This document shows positions 16,678-24,313 of a stretch of 64,000 nt of DNA, piece after piece. Source of the DNA: Saccharomonospora viridis DSM 43017 (GTDB taxonomy: Bacteria > Actinomycetota > Actinomycetes > Mycobacteriales > Pseudonocardiaceae). Location of the stretch: contig NC_013159.1 in the NCBI RefSeq assembly GCF_000023865.1, forward strand, positions 1,266,001-1,330,000, given 5' to 3'. A model generated the notes under the pieces. The model was not told where the DNA came from and ran no database searches. It saw only the letters and a list, made by a program, of their open reading frames with translations. The number at the start of each line of letters is the position of its first letter. The stretch's first letter is position 1. Both the position numbers and the translations under genes were made by a program.

Positions 16678-19479
16678 GTGCCGCTGCCCTCCGCATGGGA
16701 CACCGTGCCCGTGTTCGGCGCCCATGTGCAGATCAACGGTGAACCCGCACAAGGAAGCATCACCTTCACCGCCCGGCAGCGCCTGCACTCCTACGCCGAC
16801 GAAATCGCTATCCTGCCCGGTCCCATCACGGCCTTTTTGGGCCAGGACGGGCGTTTCGAGATCGCGCTGCCCACCACCGATGACCCGGACATCACGCCGA
16901 GCGGGTGGGCGTGGGAGGTCACCGAGCAGTTCGGGCCTGAGGACCGGCCGACCTACCAGCGCACCTACATCATGCTCGCCCCGGCAGGCGATCCGATCGA
17001 CCTGACCAACATTGAACCGGCGGTGCCACCGGAGGAAGCGCCGGTGGTGCCGTGGACCTCAGTGGCGGGCAAAACGCCGAATGCCGAAGGCAACATCGTG
17101 TTGTCCTTCGGCGATTTGGTGGGCACGGTGCCCACCGAGGCCATTCCGGCCATCGCGCTCACCGATGTCCACACCGTGGACAGTGAAGCGGCCATGCTCG
17201 CGCTGGACGCCCAGCGTGGGGACATGGCGATCCGGCTGGACGAGTCACAGTCGTACGTGCTGGCCGCTGACGACCCCACACAGGCCGCGTCGTGGGTGCG
17301 GCTGGCTACCCCACCCGACGTGGTGTCCTCGGTGGCTGGACGCACCGGTCACGTCATGCTGACCAAGGCCGATGTGGGGCTGGACCAGGTGGACAACACT
17401 TCCGACTTGGCCAAGCCGGTGTCGGCAGCCACTCAGGACGCCCTCGACGCCAAGGTGCCCACCACCCGCACCGTGGCCACCGGCACCGGGTTGACCGGAG
17501 GCGGGGACCTGGCGGCCGACCGAACCCTGTCCGTGGCGTTCGGCACCACGGCGGGCACCGTGGCAGCCGGGGACGACGAGCGCCTGTCGGGCAACCTGAA
17601 AGCGGCAGCCAACCTGGCCGATGTGGCCAGCGCCGAGACCGCCCGCACGAACCTCGGCCTCGGCGACGCGGCCACCCGCGACGTGGGCACCACGGCGGGC
17701 ACCGTGGCAGCCGGGGACGACCCCCGTTTCGCGGGCGGCGAAGCCATTCAGGACCAGGTGGACGACCACGCCGACACACTCGCCCAGCACGCCGCCGCAC
17801 TCGGCGCGCCCGGCTACGGCACCGTCCGCCACAGCACGACCCGCCCGTTCGGCCTCGACGCCCAACACGCCGCGTTCCCCGGCGCGGCGCGCCTGCCCGA
17901 CGGATCGCTGTACCTGGTGTGGCGTCAGGGGTCCAACCACTGGACCAACCGCGATGGGTCGTTGCTCGCCTCCCGAAGCCGCGACCTCGGCCGCACCTGG
18001 ACTCAGCCGGTCACGATCGTGCCGTATGCGGGCGACGGCGTGGACTACCGAGACCCCTCGGTGTCGGTGTCCCGCGACGGCACCCGCATGTATCTGACCT
18101 ACTTCAAGGGCACCTCGGCCGTGGCCGCTGCCGGGGCGTTCCTGCGTGTCTCCACCGACCAGGGACAGACGTGGGGACCTGAGGTGCGCATGGACACCCT
18201 GCCCTATGCCGCGATCTGCGCGCCGCTGGTCGAACTGGGCACCGGTGACCTACTCGGGTTCCTCTACGGCCACAGTGGCTCGGAGACTCAGGACTCCGTG
18301 TGGCTGGTGCGCTCGTCCGACCAGGGGCAGACGTGGCAGGCACCCGTGCGCCTGGTCAACGGCGTCACCGACGCCCGCAACTACCAGGAGCCGTGGGCGG
18401 TGCAGCGCGGTGATCAGCTCGTGGTGTTGTTCCGGTGGGGTAGCGGCGACGGTATCGGCACCATCGCGGCCACCAACGCCGCCGCGACGACGTGGGGCAC
18501 TCCGGGGCGTCGGTTCGGCGGGAGTGGCCGGCCGTCTGCGGTGTGGCTGTCCACCGGAACCATGGTGGTGACCTACCGCGCTTCCACGGGCGGCGCCCTG
18601 GTCTACCGCGCGAGTCGCGATGGCGGGGTGTCGTGGGACGCCGAGCGGTTGCTGTCCCGCCCACCCACGGGCGGCATGATGACCTACGCCTCACCCATCG
18701 AGACGTTCACGGGAGAGGCATTCTGCCCGTACACCGAGGAAGACTCCGCGGGCGTGGTGTCCCGTCTGTATCTGTCCTACCTGTCCGAAGGCGGCTCCTA
18801 CACGCCACTCGGGCCGACCCCAGACACCCGTCTCGCCGTGCCCACGCGCGTCGATGACGTGCTGTACGCGACGGAGTTCAACCAGCCGGACGGGCCACCT
18901 CCGCCCGAGTGGACCGTGTTCAGCGGGTCCCCAGCGATCCGGGGTGGCCGCCTGGTATCTGGCACGCAGGACACCACCCCGGAACGACTGGTGGTGGACG
19001 TGGGCACGGCTGACGCCACGGTGGAGGCACACCTAGCGTTCACAGGTGGCAGCACAACCCAGATCGGCTATGGGTTGATCTTGCGGTATGTCGATCCGGG
19101 CAACTTCCTGATGGTGGCGGCCGAAGTGGCCACGGGGACCGGAGTGGACCTGCACCCCACGCAGCTCAACGTCTACCGCAACTACCAAGGCACCCTCTAC
19201 AGGTGGTACTCATCCACGTGGAACACCGCGTTCACGGAACCGACTGTGACGCTCGGGACCGCCCCCAACCCGGCGTTGTACTCCACCAGCTACAACCGGC
19301 TGAAAGCTGAGATGCGGGGCCGCGTGATCATCTTCTATATCAACGACGTCATGGTGCATTGGATGAACAACAGCACCGACGCGACCACGCCTCTTGGGAC
19401 TGCCACAAGGCATGGCATCGTGCTCAATGCCCCGGTCGGTCAGCAACAGTATTGCAGGAGGTTTACCATGATCGGCTGA
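16678..19479 (+). CDS. Phage minor tail / tail fibre protein with sialidase-type repeats
   Basis: 933-residue protein. Residues 1-110 are a tail-associated N-terminal domain. Near 215-300 is the fibre shaft stretch TKADVGLDQVDNTSDLAKPV, common in phage fibres, plus a repeated GTTAGTVAAGDD motif. From about 380 to 740 there is a BNR/sialidase beta-propeller with Asp-boxes (SRDLGRTW, STDQGQTW, SSDQGQTW, SRDGGVSW). A LamG-like carbohydrate-binding domain fills the C-terminus. The start is GTG 16678 with AAGGAG seven bases upstream. It probably bound or cleaved host surface glycans. No capsid, portal or integrase genes are present, so it belongs to a phage remnant or a co-opted tail module. Confidence 0.75.
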   Translation: MPLPSAWDTVPVFGAHVQINGEPAQGSITFTARQRLHSYADEIAILPGPITAFLGQDGRFEIALPTTDDPDITPSGWAWEVTEQFGPEDRPTYQRTYIMLAPAGDPIDLTNIEPAVPPEEAPVVPWTSVAGKTPNAEGNIVLSFGDLVGTVPTEAIPAIALTDVHTVDSEAAMLALDAQRGDMAIRLDESQSYVLAADDPTQAASWVRLATPPDVVSSVAGRTGHVMLTKADVGLDQVDNTSDLAKPVSAATQDALDAKVPTTRTVATGTGLTGGGDLAADRTLSVAFGTTAGTVAAGDDERLSGNLKAAANLADVASAETARTNLGLGDAATRDVGTTAGTVAAGDDPRFAGGEAIQDQVDDHADTLAQHAAALGAPGYGTVRHSTTRPFGLDAQHAAFPGAARLPDGSLYLVWRQGSNHWTNRDGSLLASRSRDLGRTWTQPVTIVPYAGDGVDYRDPSVSVSRDGTRMYLTYFKGTSAVAAAGAFLRVSTDQGQTWGPEVRMDTLPYAAICAPLVELGTGDLLGFLYGHSGSETQDSVWLVRSSDQGQTWQAPVRLVNGVTDARNYQEPWAVQRGDQLVVLFRWGSGDGIGTIAATNAAATTWGTPGRRFGGSGRPSAVWLSTGTMVVTYRASTGGALVYRASRDGGVSWDAERLLSRPPTGGMMTYASPIETFTGEAFCPYTEEDSAGVVSRLYLSYLSEGGSYTPLGPTPDTRLAVPTRVDDVLYATEFNQPDGPPPPEWTVFSGSPAIRGGRLVSGTQDTTPERLVVDVGTADATVEAHLAFTGGSTTQIGYGLILRYVDPGNFLMVAAEVATGTGVDLHPTQLNVYRNYQGTLYRWYSSTWNTAFTEPTVTLGTAPNPALYSTSYNRLKAEMRGRVIIFYINDVMVHWMNNSTDATTPLGTATRHGIVLNAPVGQQQYCRRFTMIG

Positions 19480-19601
19480 CCGGGCACTCGCCTACTGTCG
19501 GGCGTTGGAAGACGGTCAACCCGGGCTACCCTGTACGCGGTGCGCGCCACCGCCCGCCTTACCCTTCTGTGCGGTCGAGCTGGCGCACACCCTAAAAGCG
19601 A

Positions 19602-19672
19602 CCCCGCCCCCGTCCTGCTGCCTCGGTTCCAGTAGCCAAGGTCCGAGCGGACACGGGGGCGGGGTTCTTCTT
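19602..19672 (+). terminator. Intrinsic terminator after the tail protein gene
   Basis: A perfect 12-bp stem, CCCCGCCCCCGT (19602-19613) with its complement (19653-19664), is followed by the T-rich TTCTTCTT. It is one of the few hairpins in the window with a T tract, consistent with a phage origin. Confidence 0.85.
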
Positions 19673-19680
19673 GTGTCTCT

Positions 19681-19713
19681 GGCCGGTATGGCCGAGCTAG
19701 CCGACACGCTGGC
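19681..19713 (+). other. tRNA-Leu-like 5' half fragment, possible attachment-site remnant
   Basis: The stretch including TGGCCGAGCTAGCCGACACG resembles the D-arm of a class II (leucine) tRNA, and its reading frame MAELADTLA is the peptide commonly produced by translating such genes. No anticodon stem, variable arm, T-arm or 3' acceptor follows, so it is not a tRNA gene. It lies between phage DNA and lower-GC DNA, where an integration scar could be expected. The resemblance is partial and may be chance. The rest of 19673-19999 is AT-richer and holds no gene I can support. Confidence 0.25.
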
Positions 19714-19999
19714 GTAATTACCCTTCGTAGTGATCTGGTTTGGTGTCCAAAACCCTTGTATTGATGATCGAAAGTAAATCCGCCGATTGGGTAGGACCCC
19801 CTTTGTCCGATTAACAAGTAGTCACCTAGGTTAATTCTGCTTGGAGATCATTTGTCACCCTACCGGGTCTAGTGGAGGGCTCCTGGTAGTGATTGGCTTA
19901 GCTCGGGTCGGGGGTGATCAAGAAGGGTCTGCTGGGGGATATGCATATTGCAACCCTAGAGGGCTGGGCTGCCATCAAAGAAGGGTAAGTTCGAGACAT

Positions 20000-21259
20000 A
20001 TGCGCCCAGGTAAGTCCTCATGGAAAAGAGTTCTTTCCGTTGTTGGTGCTGCGGTCGTGATGACCGTTAGCGGCACAGCCGCAATTGCTGAGGCTGAGGA
20101 CCCGTTAAGCCTAGCTAGCCAGTCACGCGCCCACTTTGTCAAAGTCGCAGACTCTTCCCATGAGAGCCTCTGCTCGAATGCCACAGAGTAAACTGATCGC
20201 TGCATCCAGCTTGGTCAACCTAAGCAAGTTAGCGCCATCCAAGCACGCGGACAGAAACTAAGCCGTACTCCTGCACAGCTGGCAACTGTCAATCCAAGAG
20301 CGATGGACAGAGCCGACATGACGGCGGAGCCGGATTGCGAAACCGGGTTCCTTCGCTGGAATTCCTGCCGGTATGTCGAGTGGGGATACAACGTATGGGA
20401 AGTCGTTAACGGAGTCCCCACGAAAAGGATCGGCTACCAGACCTACCTCTTTTCTACTGAGGTTGGATGGAATCATTTAAGCCTGAACTGGTCCCTTCGT
20501 TCAACTATCAGTGTTCTCGACGCATGGGGGACTGAAGCTGTCGGCGCGCAAGGTGTTGTGAGCAATGGTTGCGCGCGCGACCCTCTGGTCTGCACTGACA
20601 ACGGTGGCTCGTGCTCGGTTTTCCTCGAGAAGGGGCACAGCTACTTCCAGGATTGGGAACAATGGGAAACCGGACCTGTTTCCCAAGGGGCAGGAAGCTC
20701 TTCGAGTCTCGGAGGCTATATCGGAGCTTGGCTGGTTGTTTCCTCGACTGGCGCGCCAGGAAGTTCAATCTCATTGAATATCGCAGAGGTCAACGGCGTA
20801 AAGGGACGTTGTGACCGAGTCGTTCGCACTACTCCCGGATGTGTCGCAAGCGAAAACCCTGCTGTAATCACGTATGACTCCGTTGCTTATCCGAAGGTGG
20901 CGGAAGTTGCAGAACACGTCTATGATGCGCAGGCATCTTTACCCTACAATTGGGGATGGTATGGCGTTGGCTCCCCGCTGACGCTCGGAGACGGTGCAAC
21001 AGAAACGGCGAACCGTGCCGTTTCCTGTCCTCCTGGAGGCACGCCTACAGGAAAGAGCTGCGACGAATATCCGATCGCGAAGTCAAATGAGGGGGCCGCT
21101 TCTGGATATGCGTACTCCGTGCGGTATGTGGCACCAGAAGCAAACTCATCCCAAGGTGGGCTCACATCAGCGTATATCGGCTACTCCCGTATCATGTTGA
21201 ACGAGGAATTTTGGGTCCTGGCCATATTGCCTGATGGAAGGAATTCGTGGGATCGATAG
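20000..21259 (+). pseudogene. Secreted NucA/NucB-type nuclease split by one in-frame TAA
   Basis: A signal peptide (MRPGKSSWKRVL then a hydrophobic core ending near AIAEAED) is followed by a frame stopped by TAA at 20189-20191. The same frame continues open from 20192 to 21259, so a single nonsense codon breaks a protein of about 419 residues. The C-terminal 75 residues carry CDEYPIAKSNEGA and a later N-S-S-Q-G-G-L stretch, close to the NucA/NucB extracellular DNase family (usual motif C-D-E-Y-P-F-A). Upstream cysteines suggest disulfides. GC content is clearly lower than in the core genes. It overlaps the next gene by 13 bases. True inactivation, readthrough or a sequence error are all possible; translation could also restart at ATG 20303, without the signal peptide. 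Confidence 0.7.
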
Positions 21260-21756
21260 AGCTGACACCCGGGACGAGAGAAAAGATCGTCGCTGAGGTC
21301 GCAGACGGACAGTACAGGTTCGAGAGTCCCGGACAACCGATGGATGACCCGTGGCCCGAATCGGAAGATGGTTTGACGACGGGTGAAGACGGTTGGTTCG
21401 TCGTGCTTGCCGGTATTGAGTGGGGGCCACTGGACGTGAGCGTGGAGTACCGCGCAGGGGCTCCCGCCGACGTGGCCCCTGGTTGGGAGACCGTCTCACA
21501 GCGGAGCTTTTACATCCCGAACGCAGTGTTCGAAATACTCACGACCAGCCTCGATGTAGTGCACACTGTCTCGATTCCATCGGTGGGGTGGCATGTCGTC
21601 CGAGTCCACGTTCGGGGCCGTGACTCTCGTCTCGCCAAGAATCACCAACCCGGAGGGATGGAAGAACACCTACTACAGATCTGGCCTGCCGACAGTAAGC
21701 AGCCAGCATCGCTATTGGTCGGCCCGGACCATTACGGCCAGGCATTCCTTAATTAG
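21247..21756 (+). CDS. Hypothetical partner of the NucA/NucB-like nuclease
   Basis: 169-residue soluble protein without a signal peptide, starting at GTG 21247 with GGAAGG six bases upstream and overlapping the nuclease stop by 13 bases. It is acidic in the N-terminal half (DDPWPESEDGLTTGEDG) and beta-rich, with no family I recognise. Tight coupling to a secreted nuclease, cytosolic location and similar low-GC composition fit an immunity protein or chaperone. That role is inferred from context only. Confidence 0.65.
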   Translation: MGSIELTPGTREKIVAEVADGQYRFESPGQPMDDPWPESEDGLTTGEDGWFVVLAGIEWGPLDVSVEYRAGAPADVAPGWETVSQRSFYIPNAVFEILTTSLDVVHTVSIPSVGWHVVRVHVRGRDSRLAKNHQPGGMEEHLLQIWPADSKQPASLLVGPDHYGQAFLN

Positions 21757-21790
21757 TTCAGGCGCTGTCTGAAAGCGTCAGGTGCAGAAA

Positions 21791-21843
21791 ACAGCCCCCG
21801 TGCTCGGCCCGGTAATCCCGATCCCGGGAAGCACGGGGGCTGT
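21791..21843 (+). terminator. Terminator hairpin after the nuclease pair
   Basis: A perfect 13-bp stem (21791-21803 with 21831-21843, starting ACAGCCCCCGTGC) encloses a 27-base loop that can fold again on CCCGG/CCGGG segments. There is no T tract. It marks the right end of the low-GC block, 13 bases before the truncated permease frame. Confidence 0.75.
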
Positions 21844-21855
21844 GGTACGCGCCGG

Positions 21856-22455
21856 GTGAGGTTGGTGCGCTGCGACGGTTCGCCCGCGTTGTTGGTGGCC
21901 TCGGCCATGAACGGCGCGGTGTTCGACGCGACGTTCAACGTGTTCTTCAAGTTCCGCTACGACAAGGTCTATGAGGGCGTGTTGAGCACGCCGCTGGGGC
22001 CGTTCGACATCGCCTTGGGCGAGATCGGCTGGGCGGTGCTGCGCGGCAGCCTCTACTCGGTGGGGTTCTTCGGGGTCATGGCGGTGATGGGCCTGGTCAC
22101 CACGCCGTGGGCGGTGTTGGTGATCCCGGTGGCCGTCCTGGTGTCGTTCGCCTTCGCCGCGGTGGGCATGGTGTGTGCGACGCTGCTGCGCACCACGTCG
22201 CAGTTCGACTACATCCAACTGGCCGTGATGCCGCTGTTCTTCTTCTCGACGACGTTCTACCCGTTGTCGGTCTACCCCGAGCCGTTGCAAGTGATCGTCC
22301 AATGTCTCCCGCTGTATCATGGCGTCGAGTTGTCCCGCGGGTTCGCGGCCGGTGTCGTCGACGTGTCGATGTTCGGGCACGCCGCTTACCTGTTCGGGTT
22401 AGCCGTCCTCGGGGTCTATGGCGTCGCTCGTCGTATCTCCACCCTGCGTCGTTGA
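21856..22455 (+). pseudogene. ABC-2 type transporter permease lacking its N-terminal part
   Basis: 199 codons match the C-terminal two thirds of NodJ/DrrB-type ABC-2 permeases: PALLVASAMNGAVFDATFNV, then FRYDKVYEGVLSTPLGPFD, with four membrane segments and an FFFSTTFYPLSVYPE signature. Homologues have about 80-90 further residues, including the first helices, and the dozen residues before PALLV are not family-like. No ATPase gene is adjacent. The family sequence begins right after the low-GC block and its terminator, so the island probably replaced the 5' part. Base composition is core-like. It is tail-to-tail with the subtilase gene, overlapping by 57 bases. Confidence 0.75.
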
Positions 22456-23829
22456 CACGGAGTTCACCGCGGCGTACGCGTCGACCATGCCGTGCCCGTA
22501 GAAGCCGTTGTATCCGGCGTAGCCCTCACAGTAGGCGTTCTGCACACCGTTGCCGGTGAGGTCGTAGTCGTCGGGGCAGGGCACGGGGGACGCGGTGTGG
22601 AGCAGCGTGTCACGGAGCCGGTCCGGGGGGAGACCGGGATGGTGGGAGGCCAGTAGGGCCGCGACCCCGGTGACATGCGGCGCCGCCATCGACGTACCGC
22701 ACAGGGTGCCGTAGCCCCCGGGCACGGTGGACAGCACGCAGTCACCGGGTTCACCACCCGGTGCGGTGAGGTCGATCACGCTGAGCCCGTACGCGCTGTA
22801 CCCGGCCTTGAGTCCGTGGCGGTCGGACGCCGACACCGACACCGCGTCACGCAGACCCGCGGGCAGGGTTTCGCAGCCGGCTCGATCCGATCGGGCCCCG
22901 GCGGGGGTCAGTTCGGTGGCTTTGTTGGAGGCCGCCACCACGGTGAGCGTGCCTTCGTCGTGGGCATGGCGCAGAGCGCGGCGCACGGCTTCGCGGACCG
23001 CGGCCCGACCTGGTTCCCGTGCGCACGGCTTCGCCCACGGTTCGATGAGGAAACTGCCGTTGACCAGTGTGAATCCTTGTTCGGCCGCCCACAGCAGGCC
23101 ACAGACCGCGGCTTCGGGACTCACCCGGCCGTGGTCGTCGACCACCCGCACCGAGGCCACTTTCACTCCGGGCGCTACACCGGTCACGCCACGTTCGTCG
23201 GCGGCCGCGGCGAGGATCCCCGCGACATGGGTGCCGTGGGCCGAGGCCGGTGGCTCCCCGTCGGTGCGGCTCGGCTCCGGCGTTCCGGACAGACAGTTCG
23301 TCGACAGCTCCGGGAGCACGGCGTGGGCGAGTTCGGGGTGGGAGGTGTCGATACCCGAGTCCAGTACACCGACGACGACGTCGGCGCTACCGCGCTGGTG
23401 GACGTGGGCGGCCTCGGCGCGCACCGCGCGCAGGTTCCACTGCCGGTCGGTGAGGTCCTCGGCGGCTTCGGTGGGAATGAGCCTTCGGGGTGACGTGGTG
23501 TTCGGCGAAGGTACGGGGAGGCCGCGACGGTGGCGTTGGGCGCTGAACGCACGGTGTTCACCCAGTCGCTCGGCGAAGTGGGCGTCGGCGGAGGTCGCCA
23601 CGCCGACCGCGATCTCGGCGTAGTACGTGGTGAGCTCCCCACACGAGGTGTCGATCTCGTTCACTGCGTGTTCAGCGGGGGTGCGGGGGTCGAACACCAC
23701 GAGGTAACGCGCGGGGGGTTCGGCCGGGGCGCACGCGGCACCAGACTCCGGCGTGGCGTACATCTCACCCGGATGGCCACACAGCAGCAACACGGCGGTG
23801 AGCAGGAACGCAGGGCTGGCTCCGGGCAC
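22399..23829 (-). CDS. Secreted S8 family (subtilisin-like) serine protease
   Basis: 476-residue exported protease. The start is GTG 23829, with GGAGGTGA upstream, followed by a hydrophobic segment (LLTAVLLLC). A propeptide-like region runs to about residue 125. The catalytic triad is complete: Asp157 in VVGVLDSGIDTSHPEL, His198 in AHGTHVAG and Ser380 in CGTSMAAPHVTG. The oxyanion Asn is near 302 (VVAASNKA). Several extra cysteines suggest disulfides in the mature enzyme. No C-terminal membrane anchor is visible, so it is not a typical mycosin. It is convergent with the broken ABC permease. Confidence 0.88.
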   Translation of the reverse strand: MPGASPAFLLTAVLLLCGHPGEMYATPESGAACAPAEPPARYLVVFDPRTPAEHAVNEIDTSCGELTTYYAEIAVGVATSADAHFAERLGEHRAFSAQRHRRGLPVPSPNTTSPRRLIPTEAAEDLTDRQWNLRAVRAEAAHVHQRGSADVVVGVLDSGIDTSHPELAHAVLPELSTNCLSGTPEPSRTDGEPPASAHGTHVAGILAAAADERGVTGVAPGVKVASVRVVDDHGRVSPEAAVCGLLWAAEQGFTLVNGSFLIEPWAKPCAREPGRAAVREAVRRALRHAHDEGTLTVVAASNKATELTPAGARSDRAGCETLPAGLRDAVSVSASDRHGLKAGYSAYGLSVIDLTAPGGEPGDCVLSTVPGGYGTLCGTSMAAPHVTGVAALLASHHPGLPPDRLRDTLLHTASPVPCPDDYDLTGNGVQNAYCEGYAGYNGFYGHGMVDAYAAVNSVSTTQGGDTTSDAIDPEDG

Positions 23830-24313
23830 GCTCACCTCCGCCGCATCGTTGCGCGTGTCGCGTCCTTCCCCTCGTCTGCGCACGGTAACGAGCAGGTCAG
23901 AGGCCGACAACCCGAAGTCGGGACGCTCCGCCGGGGAACTCATTGCCGAAGGCGAACGAGAACGCGGCACCTGTGTGGGATACTGGATGTTGGTTGCCGG
24001 GCTGATGTCGCCGCCGAAGAGGCGGCGGACAGTTACGGGCGACCCGGCGATGAGCTGGGAGAACCGCGCGTTCATCGCCGCCCCGCGCATCCTGTGTCGG
24101 GCGGCTTGAGGACGTGGCGACGCTTTGCGGGCGTTCGAGGTCGACCGGCATGTCGTCGCGAGACCCGCCATCGGTGGCGTGCCGGTGTACCCGGCCCCTC
24201 GATGGCACGACAGGCAAGGATTCCCGCCCGGGTGGTACCGCCGGGGCGGTAGACAACAGGAAATGGCCCCTGTGCGGCCGCATGATTAATGCGCCCGGGG
24301 GCGGAGGAGATAT
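23830..24313. other. 484-base intergenic region before rne
   Basis: No convincing gene is seen between the divergent subtilase and rne. Frames open on the minus strand upstream of the protease are arginine-rich and lack family signals. The region should hold both promoters and a long rne leader; the only certain element is the GGAGGAG ribosome binding site at 24302-24308. RNase E leaders are often autoregulatory, but no structure was proven here. Confidence 0.5.

Noticed and set aside
19681-19713. A functional tRNA gene
   Set aside because: No anticodon stem, variable arm, T-arm or 3' acceptor pairing follows the D-arm-like part.
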